Positions 30,169 to 39,566 of a stretch of DNA of 64,000 bases are shown here, piece after piece. A program made the translations under genes and the position numbers. The stretch's first letter is position 1; every line of letters begins with the position of its first letter. The notes beneath the pieces were generated by a model. It had not been told where the DNA came from. It made no database searches and worked only from the letters and a program-made list of their open reading frames with translations. Location of the stretch: the NCBI RefSeq assembly GCF_001907295.1, contig NZ_MQVR01000002.1, positions 1-64,000 of the forward strand, written 5' to 3'. The DNA comes from Bowdeniella nasicola. GTDB lineage: Bacteria > Actinomycetota > Actinomycetes > Actinomycetales > Actinomycetaceae.

Positions 30169-30567
30169 TTACCAGATGTAAGCGAGGACTTCCCCGCCAA
30201 CACCCTTGGATTCAGCCTCGCGGTCCGTCAGCAGACCGGAGGAGGTGGACAGGATGGCCACGCCGAGGCCGCCGAGCACCTTGGGGAGCTTGGTCGACTT
30301 GGCGTAGACCCGCAGGCCGGGCTTGGACACGCGCTTGACGCCAACGAGGGCGCGCTTGCGGTCGGTGCCGTACTTCAGCTCGAGGGTGAGGTTCTTGCCC
30401 ACCTCGGCATCCGATGCGGACCAGTCCGCGATGTAGCCTTCGGCCTTCAGGATTTCGGCGATGTTCGCCTTGAGCTTCGAGTACGGCATCGACACCGTCT
30501 CGTGGTACGCCGAGTTGGCGTTGCGCAGACGCGTCAGCATATCTGCGATGGGATCTGTCATAGTCAT
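30169..30567 (-). CDS. rpsH: 30S ribosomal protein S8
   Basis: A 132-residue S8 starting [20 protein letters not shown] and ending [20 protein letters not shown] plus VLAYIW. It is a primary 16S rRNA binder and is an autoregulator of spc operons in E. coli. Whether that holds here is not visible. Confidence 0.97.
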   Translation of the reverse strand: MTMTDPIADMLTRLRNANSAYHETVSMPYSKLKANIAEILKAEGYIADWSASDAEVGKNLTLELKYGTDRKRALVGVKRVSKPGLRVYAKSTKLPKVLGGLGVAILSTSSGLLTDREAESKGVGGEVLAYIW

Positions 30568-30629
30568 GTTGTTGGGCCTTCGCCCTTCCTCGTCGCGGTT
30601 TCCCCCGCAGGGGACCTACAACGTAAGTG

Positions 30630-30815
30630 TTACCAGCTGCTCTTCGTCACGCCGGGGAGCTGGCCAGCAAGGGCCATCTCACGCAGGCAGATGCGGCACA
30701 GGCCGAATTTGCGGTATACCGAGCGCGGGCGACCGCACTTCTGGCACCGGGTGTAGCCACGCACGCCGAACTTCGGCTTGCGGGAGGCCTTGACTTTCAG
30801 GGAGGTCTTCGCCAT
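30630..30815 (-). CDS. rpsN: 30S ribosomal protein S14, type Z (zinc form)
   Basis: A 61-residue S14 with two CXXC pairs (CQKC and CRIC), so the short zinc-binding form. It lies between rplE and rpsH, the usual place. Confidence 0.96.
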   Translation of the reverse strand: MAKTSLKVKASRKPKFGVRGYTRCQKCGRPRSVYRKFGLCRICLREMALAGQLPGVTKSSW

Positions 30816-30818
30816 CTG

Positions 30819-31379
30819 TCAGTTCTCCTTAAACGGGAAGCCGAGGCGGCGCAGCAGCGAGCGACCTTCGTCGTCGGACTTGGCAGACGTCACGATGGTG
30901 ATGTCCATGCCGCGCACGCGATCAATCTTGTCCTGGTCGATCTCGTGGAACATGGACTGTTCCGTGAGGCCGAACGTGTAGTTTCCGTTGCCGTCGAACT
31001 GCTTGGGCGACAGGCCACGGAAGTCGCGAATACGGGGCAGGGCCAACGACAGCAGGCGATCGAGGAACTCCCACATGCGGTCGCCGCGCAGGGTTACGTG
31101 CGCACCGATCGGCATGCCCTCACGCAGCTTGAACTGCGCGATGGACTTGCGGGCCTTGGTCACCTGAGGCTTCTGGCCGGTAATGACGGTGAGGTCATTG
31201 ATAGCGCCTTCGATGAGCTTGGAGTCGCGAGCCGCGTCGCCGACACCCATGTTGACGACAACCTTGATGGGCTTAGCCACCTCGTTGACGTTGGGGTGCT
31301 TGAACTCCTCGCGCAGGCCGTCGATGATCTCATCGCGGTAGCGCTGCTTCAGCCGAGGCTGGGTCTTGGTTTCGGTCAT
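30819..31379 (-). CDS. rplE: 50S ribosomal protein L5
   Basis: A 186-residue L5 that binds 5S rRNA. It contains [39 protein letters not shown] and [19 protein letters not shown]. It overlaps rplX by 4 nt. Confidence 0.97.
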   Translation of the reverse strand: MTETKTQPRLKQRYRDEIIDGLREEFKHPNVNEVAKPIKVVVNMGVGDAARDSKLIEGAINDLTVITGQKPQVTKARKSIAQFKLREGMPIGAHVTLRGDRMWEFLDRLLSLALPRIRDFRGLSPKQFDGNGNYTFGLTEQSMFHEIDQDKIDRVRGMDITIVTSAKSDDEGRSLLRRLGFPFKEN

Positions 31380-31720
31380 GACAGCTCCTTGCCCGAACGC
31401 TTGGCGATCCGCACGCGCTGCGTCTTGCTGCGGCCGTTGCGCTCAACAGTCTCGAGACGGTAGCCGACGCGGGTACCCTTCTTGGTCTCCGGATCCACGA
31501 CCATCACGTTGGAGATGTGGATCGGGGCCTCGACGGTCTCAATGCCGCCGGTACGGGCACCGCGGCTGGACTGGCCAACCTTGGTGTGCTTCTTGACGCG
31601 CTGCACACCTTCGACGACCACGCGGTCGGACTCGGTGATGACCTGGAGCACGCGTCCGGTCTTGCCCTTATCGCGACCGGCGATGACGACGACCTGGTCG
31701 CCCTTCTTCACCTTTGCCAT
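31376..31720 (-). CDS. rplX: 50S ribosomal protein L24
   Basis: A 114-residue L24 with the KOW motif [20 protein letters not shown] and [20 protein letters not shown]. Its ATG directly follows the rplN stop. Confidence 0.97.
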   Translation of the reverse strand: MAKVKKGDQVVVIAGRDKGKTGRVLQVITESDRVVVEGVQRVKKHTKVGQSSRGARTGGIETVEAPIHISNVMVVDPETKKGTRVGYRLETVERNGRSKTQRVRIAKRSGKELS

Positions 31721-32089
31721 TTAGAGCACCTCCGGAGCGAGCGAGATGATTTTCATGAACTTGCGGTCACGCAGCTCGCGGCCCACGGGGCCGAAGATGC
31801 GGGTGCCGCGGGGCTCTTCTTCATTCTTCAGAATGACGGCCGCGTTCTCATCGAATCGAATGTATGAGCCATCGGGACGGCGACGTTCCTTCTTGGTCCG
31901 GACGATGACGGCTTTGACCACGTCGCCCTTCTTCACGTTGCCGCCAGGGATGGCGTCCTTGACGGTGGCGACGATGGTGTCGCCGATACCGGCATAGCGC
32001 CGGCCGGAGCCACCGAGAACCCGGATGCAAAGGATTTCCTTCGCGCCGGTGTTGTCGGCGACCTTAAGCCGCGACTCCTGCTGGATCAT
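31721..32089 (-). CDS. rplN: 50S ribosomal protein L14
   Basis: A 122-residue L14 starting [20 protein letters not shown], with [19 protein letters not shown]. In most bacteria it directly follows rpsQ. Here about 5.3 kb separates them and rplN begins a new unit with its own leader. Confidence 0.98.
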   Translation of the reverse strand: MIQQESRLKVADNTGAKEILCIRVLGGSGRRYAGIGDTIVATVKDAIPGGNVKKGDVVKAVIVRTKKERRRPDGSYIRFDENAAVILKNEEEPRGTRIFGPVGRELRDRKFMKIISLAPEVL

Positions 32090-32117
32090 TGAGTATTCTC
32101 CTGTCGTCGTGCCGGTT

Positions 32118-32135
32118 CTCGGAAAACTTTCCGAG
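32118..32135 (-). other. Hairpin in the rplN leader
   Basis: CTCGGAAA and TTTCCGAG form an inverted repeat about 30 nt before the rplN start. It could be a small regulatory or stabilising hairpin in the mRNA leader; no known r-protein binding site was recognised. Confidence 0.3.
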
Positions 32136-32263
32136 CCTAGCCGAACGGTTTACTGCACTGCCTGCGCGGCCCCGCTAGGGAGTCCGCGTGGCGTCTTTCG
32201 GACCCAAGAAAACTGCGGAAAAAGTGCGCAGACAGGTCCGGGTAGCCACAAGGCAACCGTTCG

Positions 32264-32293
32264 AGTATAGATCATCTGCCCTAGCGCAAGCCA
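32264..32293 (-). promoter_or_regulatory. Candidate promoter of the rplN (spc) unit
   Basis: On the minus strand a good -10, TATACT, lies at 32264-32269, about 175 nt before rplN. The -35 is poor; TGGCTT at 18 nt spacing is the best available. Its place directly after the island's terminator supports a separate start for rplN-rplO. Confidence 0.45.
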
Positions 32294-32334
32294 GGGGGTT
32301 ATCGGCGCCCCGGCGTGCAATCGCTCACCATTAG

Positions 32335-32377
32335 CTCGGCGCGGACATCCGGGAGCATACCGGATGTCCGCGCCGAG
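32335..32377 (-). terminator. Strong terminator after the sugar-ABC permease genes
   Basis: A perfect 18-bp stem, CTCGGCGCGGACATCCGG with CCGGATGTCCGCGCCGAG, encloses a 7-base loop 8 nt past the permease stop. It would isolate the island from rplN. Confidence 0.85.
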
Positions 32378-32384
32378 GTGAGAA

Positions 32385-33302
32385 CTAGAAGTTCAGGCCA
32401 CCTTCTTCGATGCCGCGGAAGAAGTAGCGCTGGGTGAACGCGAACAGCAGCAACACCGGTGCCAGGGCGATGATCGCGCCGGCAAGGATGGTCCGGTACG
32501 TCGTACCCGGTGCCGATTCCTGCGGGGAGTTGAGCGCCAGCATCATCGTCTGATTCTCGGCCGAGCGCAGCATGAGCAACGGCCACAGGAAGTCGGACCA
32601 CGCGTAGATGAACGACGTGAGACCGACGATGGTGAGCGCGCCCTTGACCTGCGGCAGGAAGATCGACCAGAAGCGGCGGAACTCCCCCGCGTCGTCGATG
32701 AAGGCGGCGTCTTCGATCTCCTCGGGGATGCCGAGGAAGGCGGCTCGCATGAGCAACAGGTGCAAGGGGCCGAGGAGGCCCGGCAGCCACACGCCGATGA
32801 TCGAGTCGTACAACCCGATCGAGTTCATCATCGAAAACAGCGAGAGCATGATCGACTCGAACGGAAAGATCATGGCCGACAAGATGACGAGGTAGGCAAT
32901 GTTGCGCAGCGTCCAGCCGCGTCGGGAGAGCATGTACCCGCCGACCGTCGCGAGCGTGCAGTGCGAGAACACCGCGAGCAGGCCGATCGTCAGCGAGTTC
33001 ATGATGGCCCGCGGCAGGTTCGTCTTTTCGAAGATCTCGTAGAACGCGTCGAGCGACCACGTCTGCGGGAAGAGCGTGGCGCCCTGACCGAAGACGGGTT
33101 CGCTGGGAGATTTGAATGCGGCGATGAGCGGGACGAAGATCGGACCGAGCATGAAGATCAGGACGAGGACGAGCACGACATAGCGCATGACGAGGCGCCA
33201 GCCCTTGAGCTTGCGGTTGGTCTCGTTGCGGCGGTGGCGCTTGAAGCGGGCCGTGGATTCCGCGACGGCGGCCACGGGGACATTTCGACCGACGGTCGTC
33301 AC
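32385..33302 (-). CDS. Sugar ABC transporter permease, MsmG/MalG type
   Basis: A 305-residue membrane permease with about six helices. A cytosolic basic N-terminus precedes MRYVVLVLVLIFMLGPIFVP. The EAA loop that docks the ATPase reads EIEDAAFIDDAGEFRRFWSIFLP and is intact, and the C-terminus has the typical RYFFRGIEEGGLNF. It overlaps the partner permease by 4 nt. No ATPase gene is in the cluster, so it would need a shared MsmK-type ATPase encoded elsewhere. Its binding-protein gene is broken, so the transporter is probably non-functional. Confidence 0.88.
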   Translation of the reverse strand: MTTVGRNVPVAAVAESTARFKRHRRNETNRKLKGWRLVMRYVVLVLVLIFMLGPIFVPLIAAFKSPSEPVFGQGATLFPQTWSLDAFYEIFEKTNLPRAIMNSLTIGLLAVFSHCTLATVGGYMLSRRGWTLRNIAYLVILSAMIFPFESIMLSLFSMMNSIGLYDSIIGVWLPGLLGPLHLLLMRAAFLGIPEEIEDAAFIDDAGEFRRFWSIFLPQVKGALTIVGLTSFIYAWSDFLWPLLMLRSAENQTMMLALNSPQESAPGTTYRTILAGAIIALAPVLLLFAFTQRYFFRGIEEGGLNF

Positions 33303-34231
33303 TGTTCTTCCGCTTTTGCCTGCAGTCGGTTAGAAAGCATGATGAACCCGAACGTCATGATGAACAGCAGCACCGAGTCGGCGGTACCTTCGCCGAGCGA
33401 GCCGTACAGCGGGTCCTGGATGCGCGAGCGGATGTACATCGTGACGGTTTCGACCGGGGAGTTGGCTCCGCCGATCAAGAAGACCTCGGTAAAGATCTTC
33501 AGCGAGTTAATCGTCGTGAGGACACCAACGAGGTACATCATGACGCGCACGCCCGGCACGGTGATGGTGAAGAAGCGTCGGATGGCCCCGGCGCCATCGA
33601 TCTCGACGGCTTCGTAAAGCGACCGGTCGACGTTCTTGAGAGCGGTCAGGTACATGATCATGTAGTACGGCAGACCGGTCCATAGGGTGATGATCATCGC
33701 GCACACGAGGATCCACATGGGATGCGACAGGAAGGGGATGGCCCCGTCGATGAGGCCGATACTTCTCAGCCAGTTATTGACTGGGCCCTGCTCCTGCAGC
33801 AGCGAGCGCCACGACAGCGCGGTGACCACGATGGAGCAGATCGCGGGGACGTAGTAGGCGGCACGGAAGAAGCCTATGCCGGAGACTTTGTCGCGAACGA
33901 GGAGGGCGAGCAGCAGCGGCAGCAGCACCATGAGCGGGACGACGCAGACCGCGTAGATCAGCGAGTGCTTGGCGGCATCCCGAAAGCGGGGTTCGGTGAT
34001 GATCGTCTGGTAGTTCTCCCAGTTCACCCATTCGCCGCGGGTGCGCAGCGGGCGGGTGTTGGTAAACGACGTGATGATCATGGAGATGAAGGGATAGATG
34101 TAGAAAATTACGACGACGGGAACCGGCAGCAGCACCGACAGCGGAGGTACCGACCACCGCCGGAAGCGCGATGCGCCGTTCAGGGCATCGGGCTCCCGCC
34201 TACGCCGCGGCTGGCGAACGGTTGTGGCCAC
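33299..34231 (-). CDS. Sugar ABC transporter permease, MsmF/MalF type
   Basis: A 310-residue permease with about six helices (for example PLSVLLPVPVVVIFYIYPFI and WILVCAMIITLWTGLPYYMI). The EAA loop SLYEAVEIDGAGAIRRFFTI is intact. The GTG at 34231 is chosen because GGAAGGA lies just upstream and the product then starts VATTVRQPRRRR; the open frame reaches 34282. The extended, stopless binding-protein frame reads 52 nt into this gene. Confidence 0.88.
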   Translation of the reverse strand: MATTVRQPRRRREPDALNGASRFRRWSVPPLSVLLPVPVVVIFYIYPFISMIITSFTNTRPLRTRGEWVNWENYQTIITEPRFRDAAKHSLIYAVCVVPLMVLLPLLLALLVRDKVSGIGFFRAAYYVPAICSIVVTALSWRSLLQEQGPVNNWLRSIGLIDGAIPFLSHPMWILVCAMIITLWTGLPYYMIMYLTALKNVDRSLYEAVEIDGAGAIRRFFTITVPGVRVMMYLVGVLTTINSLKIFTEVFLIGGANSPVETVTMYIRSRIQDPLYGSLGEGTADSVLLFIMTFGFIMLSNRLQAKAEEQ

Positions 34232-35690
34232 GATATTTGTCCTTCCAAGACTCTGGGGGCGCGCGGCGCGCGGCCGGCGCACCCCCAGAACAGATAGTTG
34301 TTCAGCTGCTTGAGCAGGCGGTTCATGGCGTCTTGGGCCTTGTCGAGCGCCTCTTGCGGGCTGACCTCGCCGCGGACACCGGCGTTGATGTTGTTGACCA
34401 GCTCCTGCTGGATCGAGCCCTGGATGTACAGCAGGGCCGGCTCGGAGCGGTTTTCTTCCAGCGACTCCGCGGCAACTTTGTAGGCCGCGGAGAAGATCTC
34501 GTCGTCGACGAACTTCGGCGGGTTGGTGAGGAGTTCCTCGAGGGCCTTCTTGGCCGGCGGGAAGATGATGGCGCCGCCGTCGCGGGCCCAGGCGAGCTCC
34601 TGCTGATCGGAGGTGAGGAACTCGGCGAACTTCATCGCGAGCGGCGCGTTCTTCGTCGCCGCCGACACGGCGATGTACTGGCCGCCGATCGCGGGCGTGA
34701 CACCCTCGTTGCGCGGGAACTTGCCGACGCCGGTGGAGGCGTAAACGTTGGGGTTGTTGCGCTTGACGGCGCGTAGGAAGGACGGGTTCGGAGTGCCGAT
34801 GGCGAGGTCGCCTTCGAAGTAGGCCTTGTTCGCGTCGGGCTCACCGGTCAGCGAGTCCTTCGGGATCGCACCCATCTTGTACAGCTCGGCCATGTTCGTC
34901 ACCCAGTCCAGGGCCAGCGGGTTCTGAGCGAAGACGAACTCCGACTTGTCGTCGTTCATGAACTTCACGCCGAGGGCTGCCCACTGCGGGGCGAGGTACC
35001 AGTTGGCGTTGCCGTACAGTCCGTAGTCGCCGTTGCCGGCTTCCGCGACCTTGCGGGCCATGTCGAACATGTCCTTCATCGTGGCCGGGACAGTGTTCTC
35101 ATCGAGGCCGGAGCGCTTGAAGACGTCCTTGTTGCAGGTCGTGATGTTCGGGAACGTGTACCACGGCAGGCCGGTGTGAGCGCCGTTGGCGCCGACGGCG
35201 GTCGCGTTCCAGAGGTTTTCCATGAACTTGTCGCCGATGCCGGGGGCCTTGACGTCGAGGTTCATGAGCAGGTTCGCCTTGGACAGGGCGAGGATGGTCT
35301 AGTCGGGGATGTTGATGACGTCGGCCATCTGGCATTCGACGGCGTCCGCGGCCATGTTCTTATCGAAGTCGGGGCCGCCGGGTTTGTCTTCCCAAATGAC
35401 CTTGGTGTCGGGGTTCTCCTTTTCGAACTGCGCGATCTGCTTTTCGAAGAACTCCGAGAAGTCGTTCTTCAGGTTCTGGGTCATGAAGCGGATCTCTCCC
35501 TCGATCTTGGACGTGTCGAGCTTGTTGCCGTCGATATTCGTCTCGGGCACATCGCAACATCGGGCTTAGGAATCGCGCCGTCGCCGCCATCGGAGTTTCC
35601 CGATCCGCCGGATCCGGAACCACCACAGCCGGCCAGGCCGAGGCTTGCCACTAAGCTGAAAGCAACAAGTTTCGCCTTGAAACTCCTCAT
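34180..35690 (-). pseudogene. Sugar-binding lipoprotein of the ABC transporter, broken
   Basis: The start is a lipoprotein signal (MRSFKAKLVAFSLVASLGLA then the lipobox Cys in GLAGCGG) after AGGGAGGT. One base is missing at about 35551-35575, after which VPETNIDGNKLDTSKIEGEI continues in another frame. A TAG at 35299-35301 interrupts VINIPD-stop-TILALSKANLL, where homologues would most simply have Trp. The frame then runs through PWYTFPNITTCNKDVF and YFEGDLAIGTPNPSFL to LLKQLNN, where the natural stop seems lost, and continues to 34180 through a hairpin. The family is extracellular sugar-binding proteins of ABC importers. Confidence 0.85.
34252..34289 (-). terminator. Hairpin between binding-protein and permease genes
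   Basis: TCTGGGGG pairs with CCCCCAGA around a very GC-rich inner repeat. Hairpins at this point often lower downstream expression relative to the binding protein. Here it is inside the extended frame, which suggests that the original stop codon lay upstream. Confidence 0.55.
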
Positions 35691-35842
35691 TATTGACCTC
35701 CCTTGGTCATGTCCCTGTGCTGGCTACCAAACCCTCATCGGTTAGGTGTTCCGGATTGAACTCACTCGTGTTAGTTACAAGAGCTACATCAAGACAGAAT
35801 GTGCGATCGGGCAAGCATTTTGATGGTTTTGCTTGGTTTTTG
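35691..35842 (-). other. AT-richer spacer upstream of the binding-protein pseudogene
   Basis: This spacer is clearly more A/T-rich than its surroundings and probably held the promoter and operator of the transporter genes. TTGATG and TTGCCC are possible -35 boxes, but I cannot assign a convincing -10. The Shine-Dalgarno AGGGAGGT at its end belongs to the lipoprotein gene. Confidence 0.3.
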
Positions 35843-37286
35843 TTACCTATCGAGGGCGGCGAGGGCGGCGTCGGCGACCTCAGAAACCGCTAAACCAAGG
35901 GCTTTGCGCCACTCTTGGTGCGCCGAGATCAATTCGCGCGCGATGTCCGGATGCTGATCGATAAGGTTGGTCTGCTCGCTCGGGTCGGCCTCGACGTTCG
36001 TGAGCGTGAGTTCGCCTCCGAGATCGACGTGCTGGACGCGCTCGAGCCGCTCGACGATTGCATGCGAGCGATCGATGACGTGGAGTTTCCACGTGCCGCG
36101 GCGCACTGCGAACTGGAAGCCGTTATCGAAGTGCAGCTCGTCGTGGCCGCCGCTTGCGTCGCAGCGGAGGGCTGGCAGCTCGTTGCAGCCGTCGAGGGGT
36201 GCGCCACTCGCGGGGGTCGAGCCACGCGGCCGCGAGGACCGTCGGGAGAATACCCATCGTCCAGGCAGGCCGTGAGATCGCCCCGTGCAGGATGCCGCCA
36301 CCCGGCCACGAGATGAGGGAGGGGACGCGGATGCCACCTTCTTTCAGGCTGTACTTGTGGCCGGCCAGCGGGGCGTTGTTGGAGTAGTTCTCCGCTCCCC
36401 CGCCGTTATCGGAGACATAGATGACGATCGTGTTCTTCAGGCCACCACGAGCGTCGGCGGCATCAAGTAGGCGACCGATCTGCTCGTCCATGAGCTCGAG
36501 CTGAGCGCGGTAGACACCGCGGCCCTGCTCCCCAAGGGCTGGGTAGATCGCACTGTCGTACCACTCGTCGTAGTCCTGCACGTCCGCATCCCAGTCCTGG
36601 TGCGGGGTCAGTCCGCGCTCGGCGAGGACTTTTTCGGGCAGTTGCCAGGCGAAGTTGTGGACGGCGTTGAAGGCGACGTAGCAAAAGTAGGGGCGCTCGT
36701 CGTCGCGCTCGATGAAGTCGATCGCGCGCTGGGCGAAGACATAGGTCGAGTGTTGATCGGATTCGGCCTCGCCGGCGTGGCTGAGGAATGGCGAGACGCC
36801 CATGTTCGCGGCGGCTTCGCCATACTCTGCCTGCTGCGCGCGTGTGTGCTTCATGTAGTGCATGCGCCCCATGTGCAGCGACGTGAGCGAGTAGAGGGCT
36901 TCGTCGAAGCCGTGGTTTTCGGGGCAGCACTCTCCCCCGGCTTCGTCGCCCGGGCCGTAATGGACCTTGCCGAAGTAGGCGGTGCGGTAGCCGCCGGCCG
37001 CGAGCTAATCGGCGATGGTGGGGTGACCGCTCGGGTAGGTCGTGTCTTGGAACCAGTGTCCGCCCCAGCGTTGGGGGTGGGCTCCGGTCAGAATGCCGAC
37101 GTGGGCTGGCGAGCAGATCGGTGCCGCGGCGTATGCCTGCGTGAAGGTGGCGCCGAGGGCGCGGATGCGGTCGAGCGCGAGCGTTTCAACGTCGTCGACC
37201 GAACCGAGTCCGGACTGGTCTCCGTAGCCGTGATCGTCGGAGACGATGAGGAGGATATTCGGTTTCGTGCTCGCGTCGGTGCCCAT
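35843..37286 (-). pseudogene. Sulfatase (arylsulfatase family), broken
   Basis: Joined pieces give about 480 residues of a family S1 sulfatase: PNILLIVSDDHGYGD (metal Asp pair), AAPICSPAHVGILTG (active-site loop), LAAGGYRTAYFGKVHYG, IVIYVSDNGGGAENY (metal Asp-Asn), KYSLKEGGIRVPSLISWPGG and the C-terminal LTNVEADPSEQTNL. A TAG at 37005-37007 splits PTIAD from LAAGGYR. An extra base in a run of five G at 36212-36216 shifts the frame before SGAPLDGCNELPAL. The signature CXPXR reads CSPAH, losing the Arg needed for the formylglycine site. Three lesions mean a non-functional gene. No signal peptide is evident. Confidence 0.87.
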
Positions 37287-37334
37287 GTTTGTCGTGGTAG
37301 AGCACGCGATCTTGCCGTTTGCGGGCAACAGAAA

Positions 37335-37362
37335 AGGGCCGACACCTTTTGGTGCCGGCCCT
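37335..37362 (-). terminator. Rho-independent terminator after rpsQ
   Basis: On the minus strand AGGGCCGGCACC, loop AAAA, GGTGTCGGCCCT with one G-U pair, followed by TTTT. It starts 16 nt after the rpsQ stop and would end the S10 operon transcript before the sulfatase relic. Confidence 0.88.
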
Positions 37363-37378
37363 CCTCTGAGGTGTCGCG

Positions 37379-37666
37379 TTAGCGAGCTTTCTCGACGATC
37401 TCGACGACTCGCCAGTGCTTGGTAGCAGACAGCGGGCGCGTCTCCATGATGCGCACGAGGTCGCCCACGCCGCACTCATTGTTCTCGTCGTGTGCCTTCA
37501 CCTTGGAGGTGCGGCGCACAACCTTGCCATACAGTGCGTGCTTGACGCGGTCTTCGAGTTCAACGACGACGGTCTTGTCCATCTTGTCGCTGACGACGTA
37601 GCCGCGGCGGCTCTTGCGGTAGTTCCGCGCCTGGGGCGCGGCTTCAGCGGTTGCGTTATCGCTCAT
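37379..37666 (-). CDS. rpsQ: 30S ribosomal protein S17
   Basis: A 95-residue S17 with [39 protein letters not shown] and [20 protein letters not shown]. It is the last gene of the S10 unit and is followed at once by a terminator. Confidence 0.98.
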   Translation of the reverse strand: MSDNATAEAAPQARNYRKSRRGYVVSDKMDKTVVVELEDRVKHALYGKVVRRTSKVKAHDENNECGVGDLVRIMETRPLSATKHWRVVEIVEKAR

Positions 37667-37681
37667 GCCTACAGACCTTCC

Positions 37682-37918
37682 TTACTTCTTCACGGGAGCG
37701 GTGCGGATGCCCAGCTCGCGCTCGTTGACGATCGTGTAGATGCGAGCGATGTCGCGACGCACGGCCTTCACGCGGCCGTGGTCTTCGAGCTGGCCGGTCG
37801 CGGCGGCGAACCGCAGGTTCAGCAGTTCAGCCTTGGCCTTGGCCAGTTCCTCGGCGAGGCGCTCGTTGTCCATTCCGTCCAGGTCGGACGGGGTCAGGCC
37901 CTTGGATCCGATTGCCAT
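37682..37918 (-). CDS. rpmC: 50S ribosomal protein L29
   Basis: A 78-residue L29, LTPSDLDGMDNERLAEELAK and ELLNLRFAAATGQLEDHGRV. It shares one base with the rplP stop codon region and precedes rpsQ by 15 nt. Confidence 0.97.
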   Translation of the reverse strand: MAIGSKGLTPSDLDGMDNERLAEELAKAKAELLNLRFAAATGQLEDHGRVKAVRRDIARIYTIVNERELGIRTAPVKK

Positions 37919-38337
37919 TAGCCTTCACCACCCTCACGGCTCACAAAGCGAGTCTTGATCGGCAGCTTGTGCTGCGCGCGGCTCATGGCCTCGCGCGCCA
38001 GCTGCTCAGGAACACCACCGAGCTCGAACATGATGCGGCCCGGCTTGACGTTGGCCACCCACCATTCCGGGGAACCCTTACCGGAACCCATGCGGGTTTC
38101 GGCCGGCTTCTTGGTCAGCGGGCGGTCGGGGAAGATGTTGATCCACACCTTGCCGCCACGCTTGACGTGACGGGTCATCGCAATACGCGCGGCCTCGATC
38201 TGACGGTTCGTGATGTAACCGCCTTCGAGGGCCTGGATGGCGTAGTCACCGAAGTTGATCTCGGTACCACCCTTGGCCTGGCCACGACGCTTGGGACGGT
38301 GCTGCTTACGGAACTTAGTCCGACGCGGGATGAGCAT
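37918..38337 (-). CDS. rplP: 50S ribosomal protein L16
   Basis: A 139-residue L16 starting [20 protein letters not shown], with [20 protein letters not shown] and [20 protein letters not shown]. It helps form the tRNA-binding region. The longer open frame lies inside rpsC. Confidence 0.98.
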   Translation of the reverse strand: MLIPRRTKFRKQHRPKRRGQAKGGTEINFGDYAIQALEGGYITNRQIEAARIAMTRHVKRGGKVWINIFPDRPLTKKPAETRMGSGKGSPEWWVANVKPGRIMFELGGVPEQLAREAMSRAQHKLPIKTRFVSREGGEG

Positions 38338-38341
38338 TGGC

Positions 38342-39160
38342 TCAGGCCTCCGTTCCGGTCTGAGTGCCCGTGGCCTCGCCCGCTTCAGCGGAGGCGGCCT
38401 CGGGGGCTTCGCTGCGACGCGGCGCACCGCGACGGCCAGCACCATCACCGCGGCGACCGCGGCGGCCTTCGCCGCGACGTCCGCCACGCGGGGCCTGGGC
38501 CTGGGCGCGAGCGAGTTCCTTGTCGGTGACATCGCCCTTGTAGATCCAGACCTTCACGCCGATGCGACCGAAGGTGGTACGAGCCTCGAAGAAGCCGTAG
38601 TCAATGTTGGCGCGCAGGGTGTGCAGCGGCACACGGCCTTCGCGGTAGAACTCCGAGCGCGACATTTCCGCACCGCCGAGGCGGCCCGAGCACTGCACGC
38701 GGATGCCCTTGGCGCCACCACGCTGCGCGGACACAATGCCCTTGCGCATGGCGCGGCGGAAGGACACGCGGGCAGCGAGCTGCTCGGCGATGCCCTGGGC
38801 GACGAGCTGTGCGTCGGTCTCCGGGTTCTTTACTTCAAGAATGTTCAGCTGGACCTGCTTGCCCGTGAGCTTCTCGAGCTGACCGCGCAGGCGGTCGGCC
38901 TCGGCGCCGCGGCGGCCGATGACGATGCCCGGGCGGGCGGTGTGCAGATCGACACGGACACGATCGCGGGTGCGCTCGATATCCACGCGGGCGATGCCAG
39001 CGCGCTCCAGGTCGGTCGATAGCAGCTTGCGGATCGCGACGTCCTCACGGACGTAGTCGCTGTACCGCTGGCCCTCCTTGCTGGAGTCCGCGAACCACCG
39101 CGAACGGTGATCCGTGGTGATGCCGAGGCGGAACCCGGTCGGGTTAACTTTTTGCCCCAT
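38342..39160 (-). CDS. rpsC: 30S ribosomal protein S3
   Basis: A 272-residue S3 starting [20 protein letters not shown], with the KH domain ([20 protein letters not shown]) and the mRNA-entry helicase region [21 protein letters not shown] long basic, then Ala/Glu/Thr-rich tail follows, as in other actinobacteria. It overlaps the rplV stop by one base. Confidence 0.98.
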   Translation of the reverse strand: MGQKVNPTGFRLGITTDHRSRWFADSSKEGQRYSDYVREDVAIRKLLSTDLERAGIARVDIERTRDRVRVDLHTARPGIVIGRRGAEADRLRGQLEKLTGKQVQLNILEVKNPETDAQLVAQGIAEQLAARVSFRRAMRKGIVSAQRGGAKGIRVQCSGRLGGAEMSRSEFYREGRVPLHTLRANIDYGFFEARTTFGRIGVKVWIYKGDVTDKELARAQAQAPRGGRRGEGRRGRRGDGAGRRGAPRRSEAPEAASAEAGEATGTQTGTEA

Positions 39161-39522
39161 TACCGATTCCTCTCTTCGGGCTCACCGACGATGACGGTGA
39201 TGTGGCTCGTCCGCTTGTTGATGCGGCCCGCAGCGCCCTTGGCGCGCGGCCGGTACCGCTTCATCGTCGGTCCCTCATCCACATACGCGGCGAGGACCAC
39301 TAGGTCATTTTCGTTGAACGCCACGGAGGCCTGATCGGCCTTAACCCGAGCATTCGCTACTGCGCTATCCAGCACCTTGCGCACGGTTTCGGCCGCCGCC
39401 TGGGGTGCGAACCGGAGGATATTGCTAGCCTCCACAACGCCCTTACCGCGAACGACGTCGATGACGCGCCGTGCCTTCATGGGCGTGACGCGCACGTTTC
39501 GCGCCTGCGCCTTGGCTTCCAT
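39160..39522 (-). CDS. rplV: 50S ribosomal protein L22
   Basis: An L22 with [20 protein letters not shown] and the exit-tunnel hairpin end [12 protein letters not shown] use the ATG at 39522 ([12 protein letters not shown], 120 aa) with AGGA just upstream. In-frame starts at 39546 (ATG, after GAGG) and 39561 (GTG) are also possible. Confidence 0.95.
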   Translation of the reverse strand: MEAKAQARNVRVTPMKARRVIDVVRGKGVVEASNILRFAPQAAAETVRKVLDSAVANARVKADQASVAFNENDLVVLAAYVDEGPTMKRYRPRAKGAAGRINKRTSHITVIVGEPEERNR

Positions 39523-39566
39523 CGCTTCCTGCCTTACTTGGTTCATTTCGACCTCACGCACCCCGC

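Noticed and set aside
18635-37286. Stop-codon recoding (amber as sense) to rescue the three interrupted genes
   Set aside because: Each of the genes also has a frameshift, and TAG ends several intact genes in the window.
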